Position numbers and translations under genes: made by a program
Assembly (NCBI GenBank): GCA_035327585.1
Contig: DAOLDD010000001.1
Location: forward strand, 142,796 to 206,795
DNA: 64,000 bases
Direction: 5' to 3'
From: JAMLJG01 sp035327585
GTDB lineage: Bacteria; Verrucomicrobiota; Kiritimatiellia; CAIVKH01
Shown here: piece by piece, positions 1 to 8,234 of the stretch
Layout of the letters: every line of letters starts with the position of its first letter
How positions within the stretch are numbered: position 1 is the first letter of the stretch
Notes under the pieces: model-generated
Databases searched by the model: none
What the model saw: only the letters and a program-made list of their open reading frames with translations
Told to the model about the DNA's origin: nothing

Positions 1-986
1 GTCGCGACCATCCACATGTGCGTGGACAACTGGTTTTCCGAAAGGAACGTTTGGAACTTCGGTCCGAGGTCTTCCCACCTTTCGAACAGGATATGATGAA
101 GCCAGGGCTGACCATCGAGCGAAAACGCGCCCCCGGCCACCTTGTTGCGAACGATGTCCGCGTCCAACTGCCCCGGAGTCAACACTTCAAGCACGCGGAA
201 TCCACAGGACTCCGCGAGCAGGCGGATGGACGCAGGATTGAAATAATTGAGATGCTCGTGATCCACGGTGTCCGAGGCCGGGCCAAGCGTGATCACGTCG
301 AAGCCATCGATGCTCGGACACGTGAGAACGAGCAAGCCGCCCGGCGCGAGAAATCGTTTGCAGGAGGCGAGGAAGGCGCGCGGGCTGTGCAGGTGTTCAA
401 GAGTTTCAAATGCGGCCATGACATCCACCGAGTGGGCGGCCCAGTCCAGCTTTTCGACCGGTTGCTCGACCACTTCCAAGCCCCGACCGCGGCAGGTTTG
501 CGCCAGGTCGGGCGTCATTTCGAGTGCGACGACGCGTTCGAACACGCGGCGGGAGGCGATTTCCTCGCAAAACGTCCCGAACCCCGCGCCGATTTCGAGC
601 AGACTTCCGGTTTTGATGCCGTATCGCGAACAGAATCCCAGGACGCGTTCCGCGCGCGGGGCAAAGATGCGCTCGCGACGGGCCGCCTCACTGGCGGGAA
701 AAATGTGGCGGTTCCAATAGGCATACGTTCGCGACTGGGCGTAGAATGCATGCAAAAGGCTTTCCGGAGGCCGCGGATTCATAAACGCGGTCCGGCAGGC
801 CGGACAGCGATCGTAGTGAAAGTCTTTCTTCTCAAACGAAGGATGGCCCGCCGCGCCACAGGCCGGGCAAACCGCGCGCTCGAATTCGCCCGCGCGAGCC
901 GCAAGCCAGGCGCGGTCCGCCTCCACCTCCTCGAACAACCCCGCCATCAAATCGCGGGGCCGGATGTCATTTTCCTTGAGCGACAT
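1..986 (-). CDS. Class I SAM methyltransferase with N-terminal zinc ribbon (3' end beyond window)
   Basis: The frame is open from an ATG at 986 to the left edge, giving 328 visible codons and no stop, so the gene is partial. Two CPxC pairs (residues 40/43 and 61/64) form a zinc-ribbon-like N-terminus. It is followed by the SAM-binding motif LEIGAGFGTF (130-139) and an ETLEHLHSP stretch near 200 typical of Methyltransf_23-type enzymes. Proteins of this shape are common in O-antigen and nonulosonic acid loci, where they methylate sugars or their precursors; the substrate here is unknown. The start lies 1 base after the stop of the pseA-like gene, so it is the last visible gene of the long minus-strand glycan operon. 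The opposite strand is also open here, but its translation has no recognisable domain. Confidence 0.85.
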   Translation of the reverse strand, partial: MSLKENDIRPRDLMAGLFEEVEADRAWLAARAGEFERAVCPACGAAGHPSFEKKDFHYDRCPACRTAFMNPRPPESLLHAFYAQSRTYAYWNRHIFPASEAARRERIFAPRAERVLGFCSRYGIKTGSLLEIGAGFGTFCEEIASRRVFERVVALEMTPDLAQTCRGRGLEVVEQPVEKLDWAAHSVDVMAAFETLEHLHSPRAFLASCKRFLAPGGLLVLTCPSIDGFDVITLGPASDTVDHEHLNYFNPASIRLLAESCGFRVLEVLTPGQLDADIVRNKVAGGAFSLDGQPWLHHILFERWEDLGPKFQTFLSENQLSTHMWMVA

Positions 987-987
987 A

Positions 988-2205
988 TCAGGCCACCTTT
1001 CCGAGCGCTCTGAACTTTTCCAGCACGGCCGGATTGGCCACGGGCCCGTAGCCCGAAGATCCGCCCCAAATGTTGTCCTTCACCCACTGCCCCGCCTCAA
1101 TTCGCCACACGCGCGGATCGCGGAAGGTATCGCATGTCGCGTCAAATTCAGCCTCGCTCATATTGACGTATGCCAGCCAACGGTCAAGGTCGCGCCGCGG
1201 CTTGACGTGGTCATATTTCCGCACCATTTCGACTCCCTGTTCCCGACTCATCAAGCCGCCCCGAATGTCCTTGCATGAGTGGTCGGACCCGCGGCCATAC
1301 CCCAATTTTACGAACTTCAGGTAGTCGTGGATTCCGTTCTCATGCATGTCGTCGAGATTCGACATGGTGCGGTACGTGCGTTCGAACGGTTGTTGCGCGC
1401 GGTGCCAGCCATACAGCTTCTCCATCAGGGGGCCATGCTCGTTGGCTTCCCAGCGCATGAAATTGCTGAGGTATATGCCGCGAACACCGATCGCGTCGAT
1501 TTCCTCATCGGACGGGTACTGCGCCCACAACAGGTCCTTGGCGGTCAGTCCCTCCTTCAGCTCGGGGCGGTTGAGCTTATCCAAACCCTCATCCGTAAAG
1601 TCGTGCCAGTCGTAGCCGCGCTGGCCGTGTTCGAGGCGAAATTTCGCCGTAAATTCGACAAAATCGTTATAGGAGTACATCCCGCCCAGATCCATGAACC
1701 CATGCTCGCCCCACATCATCAGGGGGACCTTGTAGCGGACCGCCAGCTGGATCGGCGTGGTGAATATCCCGCAATGATTATGCCAATTCATATCGCCCTG
1801 CAGGCGGAACCCGAGGCGGTTCATCTTGACCAGCGTGTCCACGCTCGGGCGGATGATGATGTGATCGGCGTCAAACACCTCGCGCATCCGCTGCAGGTTG
1901 TACTCACCCTCCGGCAGGTAGTTGTTGCCGTGGTAGGTGACGAGCAGGACTTTGAGGCCGAGAAGTTTCGTGGCCACGTGCGTCTGCCAATAGCTGTCCT
2001 TGCCGCCGGAAACCGGGATCAGGATGTCATAATTTGACGAGCTCCGGTAATCGGCGATCAGTTCGTGGAGCATCTCGCCGCGCCGCTTCCAGTCGATCCG
2101 ATCCCGCTGGGCCGCCACGCGACACCCGGAGCACATCCCGCTTTCGTCAAATGAAGTTGGCGTCGCAGTGACCACGGGGTACACGCATTTACTGCACCAT
2201 TGCAT
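988..2205 (-). CDS. pseA: N-acetyl sugar amidotransferase (PseA/WbpG family)
   Basis: This 405-residue protein has a PP-loop ATP pyrophosphatase motif SGGKDS at residues 66-71. An N-terminal pair of CxxC motifs (residues 4/7 and 25/28) looks like a zinc ribbon. The family (PseA of Campylobacter, WbpG of Pseudomonas) activates an acetamido group of a sugar with ATP and replaces oxygen with nitrogen to give an acetamidino group. The ammonia is supplied by a HisH/HisF-like pair. That pair is encoded immediately upstream here (hisF ends 13 bases away), matching the Campylobacter hisF-hisH-pseA arrangement. A good ribosome site (AGGAG, 8 bases before the ATG) supports this start. With the full Pse pathway next door, the likely substrate is pseudaminic acid, giving Pse5Ac7Am. 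The exact product is inferred. Confidence 0.88.
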   Translation of the reverse strand: MQWCSKCVYPVVTATPTSFDESGMCSGCRVAAQRDRIDWKRRGEMLHELIADYRSSSNYDILIPVSGGKDSYWQTHVATKLLGLKVLLVTYHGNNYLPEGEYNLQRMREVFDADHIIIRPSVDTLVKMNRLGFRLQGDMNWHNHCGIFTTPIQLAVRYKVPLMMWGEHGFMDLGGMYSYNDFVEFTAKFRLEHGQRGYDWHDFTDEGLDKLNRPELKEGLTAKDLLWAQYPSDEEIDAIGVRGIYLSNFMRWEANEHGPLMEKLYGWHRAQQPFERTYRTMSNLDDMHENGIHDYLKFVKLGYGRGSDHSCKDIRGGLMSREQGVEMVRKYDHVKPRRDLDRWLAYVNMSEAEFDATCDTFRDPRVWRIEAGQWVKDNIWGGSSGYGPVANPAVLEKFRALGKVA

Positions 2206-2218
2206 ACGTTTTCTCCTG

Positions 2219-3007
2219 TTACATTCGCACGGCTATGCCCGCGCGCGCCAGCGCGCGCTTGCCCTGCCGGTCGGTCAATTCCTTGAAATGCCAGATGTTG
2301 GCGGCGGCGGCGGCGGCGGCGCCCGCCTTGATACCGGCCGCGTAGTCTTCAAAACGCCCCACCCCGCTGCAGGCGATGATGGGAATCCGCACCGCATGGG
2401 CGACATCGCGAATGAGGTCCACATCGTACCCTTCGCCAGTGCCGTCCCGATTGATGCTCTGCAGCAGGATCTCCCCCGCGCCCCGGCGTTCGCCCTCGCG
2501 CGCCCACGCCATGGGATCCAAGCCCGTTGCGTGCCGACCGCCATGCGTAAAGACCTCCCGGCGTCCGTCAGGGTGCGTCCGCACATCCATGCTCAATACG
2601 ATTGCCTGGCTTCCAAAGACGCGGGCGCCCTCGGTGATCAATTCCGAGTGCTCCACGGCGCCGGTATTGAGTGTAATTTTATCCGCCCCGCGGCTGATGC
2701 GCGCGCGCATGTCGTCCACGGAGCGAATCCGACCGCCCCAAGTGAGCGGCATAAAGCAGGTCTTGCTGACCTCTTCCAGAATTTGCAGCGGTTCGCTCAA
2801 TCCGCGCGTCTTGTGGTCCTCCCGACGCAGGTCGTATTCCCCTTCGCGGGTCATGTCCAGGTAGATCAATTCGTCCACATTCCATTCATTGAAGCGCTGC
2901 ACTTCGTAGAGCGGGTTGCCAATGATCTGGTGAATTTCAAACAGCTCGCTGCGGACAAGCAGGCCATTCTTGAGCAGCAGAACCGGGATGAGACGATGGC
3001 GAAGCAT
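2219..3007 (-). CDS. HisF-like partner of the sugar amidotransferase
   Basis: This (beta/alpha)8-barrel protein of about 262 residues resembles HisF (imidazole glycerol phosphate synthase cyclase). The ATG at 3007 is chosen because MLRHRLIPVLL aligns with the HisF N-terminus; an upstream extension would overlap hisH. The catalytic Asp11 of HisF is replaced by Leu (residue 11, in PVLLLKNG), while the second catalytic Asp is kept (residue 141, in SMDVRTH). Loss of Asp11 argues against a role in histidine synthesis. It fits the specialised HisF2 group that channels ammonia to PseA/WbpG enzymes. A run of seven alanines sits near the C-terminus (GAAAAAAANIW). It starts 8 bases after hisH ends and is followed by pseA. 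Confidence 0.85.
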   Translation of the reverse strand: MLRHRLIPVLLLKNGLLVRSELFEIHQIIGNPLYEVQRFNEWNVDELIYLDMTREGEYDLRREDHKTRGLSEPLQILEEVSKTCFMPLTWGGRIRSVDDMRARISRGADKITLNTGAVEHSELITEGARVFGSQAIVLSMDVRTHPDGRREVFTHGGRHATGLDPMAWAREGERRGAGEILLQSINRDGTGEGYDVDLIRDVAHAVRIPIIACSGVGRFEDYAAGIKAGAAAAAAANIWHFKELTDRQGKRALARAGIAVRM

Positions 3008-3015
3008 TTCTGGAA

Positions 3016-3636
3016 CTATCCGGTCAAAAAGTTTCGAAGCACCTGCAAACCGGGTTTTTGGCTCTTTTCCGGATGATATTGCACGGCCCATATGTTGCGA
3101 AGGCGCACACTGGCGGCGAAACGAATCCCGTAGTCGCACCACCCATCGACAACCGAGGGATCTCGCGGGACGAAATGATAGCTGTGAACGAAGTAAAATA
3201 CGCCGGGCCGCTCGAAGCCCTGGCGATAACTCGCATCCCGGTGGACGGGCTCGACATCATTCCAGCCGATGTGCGGAACCCGGGGCGCCTCCGCGTGATC
3301 CGGAAACCGGATCACATCCCCTTCTATCCAGTTCAATCCCGCAAAGTCGCCATGTTCGCTGCCATGCGTGGCCAGCAATTGGAGGCCCAGGCAAATCCCG
3401 AGAAAAGGCACGCTTCGTTCAAAGATCATTTCCTCCATGCGTGGAATCCATCCCGCGCGCCGGAGATTGGCCATGCCGTCGCCAAATGCGCCGACACCGG
3501 GCAAAATGAGATGGGTCACCTGCGCCATTTCAGCGGGATCATTCAAGATAACGACCGACTGACCGAGCGCGGCGACGGCATTTCGAACGGAGGTCAGGTT
3601 GCCCATACCATAGTCAATGATTCCGACTCGATTCAT
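3016..3636 (-). CDS. HisH-like glutamine amidotransferase
   Basis: This 206-residue class I glutamine amidotransferase has the nucleophile elbow LGICLGLQ with Cys82 and the triad residues His188 and Glu190 in QYHPEKS. It should hydrolyse glutamine and pass ammonia to the HisF-like barrel encoded next. Because the partner lacks a HisF catalytic Asp and a PseA-type amidotransferase follows, the likely role is nitrogen supply for sugar amidination rather than histidine synthesis. Its ATG overlaps the stop of the Gfo/Idh gene by 4 bases (ATGA), which suggests translational coupling. No other his genes are nearby. Confidence 0.88.
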   Translation of the reverse strand: MNRVGIIDYGMGNLTSVRNAVAALGQSVVILNDPAEMAQVTHLILPGVGAFGDGMANLRRAGWIPRMEEMIFERSVPFLGICLGLQLLATHGSEHGDFAGLNWIEGDVIRFPDHAEAPRVPHIGWNDVEPVHRDASYRQGFERPGVFYFVHSYHFVPRDPSVVDGWCDYGIRFAASVRLRNIWAVQYHPEKSQKPGLQVLRNFLTG

Positions 3637-4682
3637 GCGTAGAGCGCTCCGCTTCTGCCGGTGATTGTCAGGGCGGGATTGAGATCCTCCGGCCTGACTG
3701 GCACGCCATTCCGAATGGCGGAAGTGGCAATCGCAAACAGCAGGACCTGTCCCAATTCAATCTCCGCGGGCTCCATCGGGGACGGTCCGCCCGCTTCCAG
3801 CGCGGCGGCCAACTCGACAAAGGCGCGTTGTGTTCCGCTCATGAAAGGCGCGGGAGCACGAATCTCCGGTGGATTCCAATATAGCGCGTCTCCACCCCTG
3901 CGAATTTCCAATGCGCCGCCATCCCCGGTTACAGAGATCGAACCCTTCTCGCCATGCAGCGTGGTCGTATAGCCGTCGGCGGGAGAAATAATGCCAAGTA
4001 GCCCCCCGGCAAAACGGATCGCGGCGAACTCGATCAGGGGGTCATCATCCACCAAATCCTCGGAGACGGGACCCGACCACCGGCAACGCGCTACAACATC
4101 CTCAATGGCCGCGCCGCCTGAAAAAAATACCAGCAGATCAGCAGCGTGGGCCTGGGTCCAAAACAACGGTGCGAGACCCTGCGCTACATGGATTTCGCGA
4201 AGGCGTCCGATTTCACCCGATTGCACCAAGGCGCGCGCGGTTCGATAGACATCCATGAAGCGACGCGTTGTCCCGTAGGTCAATCGCATCCCCGCCGCGC
4301 GGGTCACGGCCAACGCATCGCGCGTATCCGCCAGTGTCCGGGAAAACGGTTTTTCCACATGCGCGCCGCGTACACCGGCCACGGCGGCGGCGCGCAGGAT
4401 CACCGTCCGACCTTCCGTGCGGGTCGCAATGCCGGTGATATCCGGCCGAAGCTCACGTAGGAGTAGCGCGTAATCGGTGTAACTGGCGGCCACGCCATGC
4501 TCGATCGACGCCGCGTGAAGACGAACGGGATCAACATCACACAGCGCGGAGAGTTCGATCCCGGCGGCACGCATCGCTTCCGCGTGATTGAGGGGCATCC
4601 AGCCGGGGGGCAACTTTGCGCGAAGATCAGGGGATGTGCGCGCGCCGATACGCCCGCAGCCGATGACCACGCCCTTCAACAC
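3633..4682 (-). CDS. Gfo/Idh/MocA-family oxidoreductase
   Basis: A protein of about 349 residues with an N-terminal Rossmann motif (VVIGCGRIGAR) and the family EKP motif (EKPF near residue 110), both diagnostic of Gfo/Idh/MocA NAD(P)-dependent sugar oxidoreductases. The GTG at 4682 is preferred: a GGAG lies 8 bases upstream, and the resulting start MLKGVVIGCG fits the family. The GTG at 4691 lies inside that ribosome site. The gene overlaps the end of the upstream MDR dehydrogenase by a few bases. MDR and Gfo/Idh domains occur fused as a bi-domain oxidoreductase in some polysaccharide clusters, so these two may act as a complex. The sugar substrate cannot be read from sequence. Confidence 0.8.
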   Translation of the reverse strand: MLKGVVIGCGRIGARTSPDLRAKLPPGWMPLNHAEAMRAAGIELSALCDVDPVRLHAASIEHGVAASYTDYALLLRELRPDITGIATRTEGRTVILRAAAVAGVRGAHVEKPFSRTLADTRDALAVTRAAGMRLTYGTTRRFMDVYRTARALVQSGEIGRLREIHVAQGLAPLFWTQAHAADLLVFFSGGAAIEDVVARCRWSGPVSEDLVDDDPLIEFAAIRFAGGLLGIISPADGYTTTLHGEKGSISVTGDGGALEIRRGGDALYWNPPEIRAPAPFMSGTQRAFVELAAALEAGGPSPMEPAEIELGQVLLFAIATSAIRNGVPVRPEDLNPALTITGRSGALYA

Positions 4683-5668
4683 GCGGACCACTCCAAAGCC
4701 GCCGACACAAGATCAGGTTCCCGCGCTTCGAGTGCGCGGTATATGCCTTCGAGCTGGTCAAACGCGACGCGGCGGGTGATCAATTCGCCTGCCGGTAACG
4801 CGCCGCGCGCCAGTTGATCGAGCAGATAGGCGCAGTTGCGTTTGACCGTGAACCGGTTCTCCCATGGAGGCACATCGGATTCCGCAAGTTGCCCGCATGC
4901 GATGAGCGCCAACTGCTTGTCATAGAACCAGCGGGAGTCGAGTGGATTCGTCGCTGGTTTTCCCTCCGTGCGACCGGGGAATCCCAGCACGCATACGGTT
5001 CCACCCTTGCGCGCGAGACGCAGTGACAGGAACCAATCCTCCCATCCGCTTGAAGTGTTGATCACCACATCATATGCGCCTTCGACGGAATCAACGGCCT
5101 GTTTGCGGATCACATGCGTCGCGCCGCATCGCATCGCGGAAGCCTCACGCGCAACTACATCGGAATAACCATCCACGACCGCACCGGCCCGGTGGGCCAT
5201 GGCAACAGAGGCGAGGCCCAGGCAGCCCATTCCCACCACGGCGACACGGCTGCCTGCGAGCACTGACCCCCGCACGAGGGTGCTGTAGCCAAGATGAAAC
5301 AAATAGGTGGCGGCCGCTTCGCATGGGTCGATACCTACCGGCAACACAGCGAGAATCTCCGCGGCCGGGCAAACAAACGCGCTGCGGTGAGACTGGAAAG
5401 TCAAAATGCGCTGACCAGCACAAGCGGCGACGCCATCCCCCACCGCCTCGATTTCGGCAACACTGCAATAGCCTACCAGGCGCGGATACGCCAAACCCGG
5501 ACGCAACGGCGGATCGCCACGCCAGGCGGCCAATTCTGTTCCCGGTGATAGGACTGTATACAAAGTGCGTGCTTGAATCATACCCGGACCGGGTGAGGAT
5601 AACGATTCGCGATCCAGTCGCAGATCATGGGGCGCAAGCAAACGGTAGACCAGTGCTTCCACGGACAT
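4676..5668 (-). CDS. MDR-type (alcohol dehydrogenase-like) oxidoreductase
   Basis: About 330 residues with a central Rossmann motif VAVVGMGCLG (142-151) and an N-terminal GroES-like region with SPGTELAAW, as in the MDR part of bi-domain sugar oxidoreductases. I see neither the catalytic-zinc Cys/His pattern of classical alcohol dehydrogenases nor the four-Cys structural zinc loop, so it may be zinc-independent. The ATG at 5668 is chosen because it starts 1 base after the pseG stop; the longer extension would lie inside pseG. It overlaps the following Gfo/Idh gene. The pair may oxidise or epimerise a sugar in the same glycan pathway; the substrate is unknown. Confidence 0.75.
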   Translation of the reverse strand: MSVEALVYRLLAPHDLRLDRESLSSPGPGMIQARTLYTVLSPGTELAAWRGDPPLRPGLAYPRLVGYCSVAEIEAVGDGVAACAGQRILTFQSHRSAFVCPAAEILAVLPVGIDPCEAAATYLFHLGYSTLVRGSVLAGSRVAVVGMGCLGLASVAMAHRAGAVVDGYSDVVAREASAMRCGATHVIRKQAVDSVEGAYDVVINTSSGWEDWFLSLRLARKGGTVCVLGFPGRTEGKPATNPLDSRWFYDKQLALIACGQLAESDVPPWENRFTVKRNCAYLLDQLARGALPAGELITRRVAFDQLEGIYRALEAREPDLVSAALEWSAC

Positions 5669-5669
5669 T

Positions 5670-6656
5670 TCAGGCCGCCTCCAGCAAAACATCCGAAACA
5701 CGCATCGCGCCCAATCCATCCACGGCGGCCTGGCCGGCGCGGCTCATGGCGGCGCGGCGGATGGGATCGTTCAGCAGATTGCGGATGAGCTCCACTAATT
5801 CACGATCCGTCACGCGCCGCGCGTCGCGGATTTCCGCTGATCCAATGCGGCGGCACAGCTCACCCGTATAGCGCTGGTTGTCGGCCACTTGCAGACAGAT
5901 CGCCGGGCAACCTGTCGCGGCAAGCTCGAAAATGGTCTGGCCAGCCGTGGCCACGGCCAGATCGGCCCAAGTCATGAGATCGGCCATGTGGGCAACATCA
6001 TGCAACACGTCTATCCGGTGCGGACCCGCGTGGAGGGCGCCTGTTCCGGCCAGGCGACCTGCCACCAGACGAATCTCGAGGGGACCTGCGAACGAAGCGA
6101 AGAGGTTTACCACGCGGTCGGCCAGCCGAAGCACATCCGATCCACCGAAGGTCAACAGCACGCGCCGCACCGGACCCGAGGGACTTCGACGGGGCAGGTT
6201 GCGAAATTGCGCGCGCAACAAGGCATAGCGCGGTCCCATCAGCAAGGTCGCATGAGTCAACCCGGCATAGCGCTCCGCATCGGCCACGCAGCTATTCAGA
6301 AGCCAGGTCGCGGGTAAGGGTCGATCCACCAGATCGTCCATAACCAGTACACGCGTGTTTCCATTCAGCAAGCGCTGCGTTTGATCGGCCCGAACCGCAT
6401 AGGAATCCACCACGACCAGCGGGTCGACGCCCGCTTGGGCCAGCGCGGACGGCAAGGTCAGATCCCGGCTGATGGCCATGGCGTCCGCATAGGGTCGCAC
6501 CCAGTCGCAAAGGGCTGGATCGCCCTCAACCACAAAAAAACGGAGCGTTGAACCAGCCTGCCGCAAGGCATCCGCCAGCGCCAGACAACGCCGCAAATGC
6601 CCGGTACCGATGGCGGCATTTGCGGTCGTTACAAGTGAGATGCTGGGCGCGGCCAT
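5670..6656 (-). CDS. pseG: PseG, UDP-6-deoxy-AltdiNAc hydrolase
   Basis: This 328-residue GT-B-fold protein has the N-terminal motif GTGHLRRCLALAD (17-29), the hallmark of PseG and related nucleotide-sugar hydrolases. The first Rossmann-like half also contains DPLVVVDSYAVR. PseG removes UDP from UDP-2,4-diacetamido-2,4,6-trideoxy-beta-L-altropyranose, the fourth step of pseudaminic acid synthesis. It is flanked by pseH and the MDR gene and overlaps pseH by 28 bases. A glycosyltransferase role would be possible by fold, but the complete surrounding pathway makes PseG the best call. Confidence 0.88.
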   Translation of the reverse strand: MAAPSISLVTTANAAIGTGHLRRCLALADALRQAGSTLRFFVVEGDPALCDWVRPYADAMAISRDLTLPSALAQAGVDPLVVVDSYAVRADQTQRLLNGNTRVLVMDDLVDRPLPATWLLNSCVADAERYAGLTHATLLMGPRYALLRAQFRNLPRRSPSGPVRRVLLTFGGSDVLRLADRVVNLFASFAGPLEIRLVAGRLAGTGALHAGPHRIDVLHDVAHMADLMTWADLAVATAGQTIFELAATGCPAICLQVADNQRYTGELCRRIGSAEIRDARRVTDRELVELIRNLLNDPIRRAAMSRAGQAAVDGLGAMRVSDVLLEAA

Positions 6657-7153
6657 TCCGACTCCAAAAGACTCATTATGACGACATCGCGATAGCCGTG
6701 TTCACCGCGCAGTTGCTCGCGAAGGACACCCTCATGCCGGAACCCGATCCGTTCGTACAGACGAAGAGCGGGACCATTGTCCGCAAACACGCGCAATCCA
6801 ACCCGGTGGAGGGCCATGGTCCCAAACGCGAGATTGAGCACAGCCTCGCTGGCCGCCCGGGCAAATCCTCGCCCGCGATAGGCAGGCTCGCCGAGCAGGA
6901 TTCCATACTCTGCCGTGCGGTGATAACGGTCAATCTGGCTGAGACCAATGGTGCCGATGGGCTGACGCTCCGGATGGGTCATCACCACAAACTCTACGCG
7001 CGTCTCGCCGAGGGTCTTCAGCCATGCCAGATGTTCCGCGCGCGTCGGAGCCCGGGGGCTGAACAACTCGCGGGCCACCACGGGGTCCGAGCGCCAACGC
7101 AGAATCAGCTCCGTGTGCTCTTCCGCCAGCGAAACGAGCTCCACGTTAGCCAC
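6629..7153 (-). CDS. pseH: PseH-like GNAT N-acetyltransferase
   Basis: A GNAT acetyltransferase of about 174 residues, with the acetyl-CoA loop region GEPAYRGRGFARAA and the C-terminal NGPALRLYERIGF motif typical of RimJ/RimL-like enzymes. PseH acetylates the 4-amino group made by PseC, using acetyl-CoA. The GTG at 7153 is chosen because a GGAGG lies about 9 bases upstream and it overlaps the pseI stop by 8 bases. No ATG lies between them, and the upstream in-frame extension is read-through inside pseI. Context with pseB, pseC, pseF, pseI and pseG makes the assignment firm. Confidence 0.87.
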   Translation of the reverse strand: MANVELVSLAEEHTELILRWRSDPVVARELFSPRAPTRAEHLAWLKTLGETRVEFVVMTHPERQPIGTIGLSQIDRYHRTAEYGILLGEPAYRGRGFARAASEAVLNLAFGTMALHRVGLRVFADNGPALRLYERIGFRHEGVLREQLRGEHGYRDVVIMSLLESEWPRPASHL

Positions 7154-8234
7154 GTGCCCCCCCCTCCAGCAACGCCCAACCGAGGGGCGTGCCCCGTGCA
7201 ATGACCTGGGCCGCCCGTCTTCCCAGGACAGCACCGATATGCTTCGGGGCCAGCCCATGTCCAGGTCGGATGACCCGAATGTTGTCCCGCGTCAACACCT
7301 CACCCACCGCGATGTCGCGCACGGCAAATATGGAGCGCCGAAATACAACGTTGCTGGATTCCGCCACACCCGCGCCCAGAACGCCCGAGCCGAGCACCTG
7401 CTCTGTTTCGCGCAATAACTCCACCGTGCGCCGGAACTCTTCCGGCTCAAGCGAGAACGATGCGTCTGGCCCGCCATCGGACCGGGCCAGGGTGATATGC
7501 TTTTCAACCACGCAGGCGCCCAAGGCCACCGCCGCAACCGCCGCTTGTTCCGTAAGACAATGATCCGAAAGACCGGCCGGCACCCCAAAGCGTGCCGACA
7601 GAACTGGGATGGCGCGAATATTCATCCCGGCTGGCGGCGAGGGGTAAGCGCTCGTACACTTCAACAGGATCAACTGATGATTGCCGGTGGCCCAGAAAGC
7701 TTCCACGGCTTCTTGGATTTCAGATTCCGAGGCCATGCCGGTCGACATGATCACCGGCTTCCCGGTCCGCGCCACGCGCTGGACCAACTCCAGATCGACA
7801 ATCTCGAAGGAGGCGATTTTATGGAGGTTCGCGCCCAGTTTCTCCAGAAAGTCGACAGCCGTTATATCAAAGGGCGTGGAAAACACTTCGAGGTTCAACG
7901 CCCGGGCCTCGGCAAACAAAGCTTCGTGCCAATCCCAAGGCGTCGAGGCTTCCTGGTACAGGTCATAAAGCGTCCGCCCCTTCCATGCGTTATCGCCGGA
8001 GATGCGGAACCATGGCTGATCGCAGTCAATGGTCAGGGTATCCGCGGTGTACGTCTGGAGCTTTACGGCATCCGCGCCGGCGGATTTTGCGGCGCGCACC
8101 AGGTCCAAGGCCCGCTCCAAGCTGCCGTTATGATTGCCGGACAGCTCGGCAATTACAAAGCACGGGGCCCCCACGCCAATCCGGCGGCCACCGGGCAGCG
8201 TGAAGCCAGACTCGAACCGGATCGCATCTTTCAT
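7146..8234 (-). CDS. pseI: Pseudaminic acid synthase (NeuB family)
   Basis: This 362-residue protein has an N-terminal NeuB barrel (FVIAELSGNHNGS, about residue 26; DAVKLQTYTADT, about 55) and a C-terminal SAF/antifreeze-like domain (about 297-355, from RRSIFAVRDI). PseI condenses 6-deoxy-AltdiNAc with phosphoenolpyruvate to give pseudaminic acid. The ELSGNHNGSLERA stretch and overall length favour PseI over NeuB or LegI, in line with the linked pseB, C, F, G and H. The ATG overlaps the pseF stop by 4 bases, and the stop overlaps the pseH GTG start by 8 bases. Confidence 0.92.
   Translation of the reverse strand: MKDAIRFESGFTLPGGRRIGVGAPCFVIAELSGNHNGSLERALDLVRAAKSAGADAVKLQTYTADTLTIDCDQPWFRISGDNAWKGRTLYDLYQEASTPWDWHEALFAEARALNLEVFSTPFDITAVDFLEKLGANLHKIASFEIVDLELVQRVARTGKPVIMSTGMASESEIQEAVEAFWATGNHQLILLKCTSAYPSPPAGMNIRAIPVLSARFGVPAGLSDHCLTEQAAVAAVALGACVVEKHITLARSDGGPDASFSLEPEEFRRTVELLRETEQVLGSGVLGAGVAESSNVVFRRSIFAVRDIAVGEVLTRDNIRVIRPGHGLAPKHIGAVLGRRAAQVIARGTPLGWALLEGGARG

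Noticed and set aside
18..1013. Long plus-strand open frame opposite the first methyltransferase
   Set aside because: Its translation is rich in Arg/His with no domain, and the minus-strand frame codes a clear SAM methyltransferase. It is a mirror frame.
2219..3636. HisH/HisF as part of histidine biosynthesis
   Set aside because: HisF Asp11 is missing, no other his gene is adjacent, and pseA follows directly.
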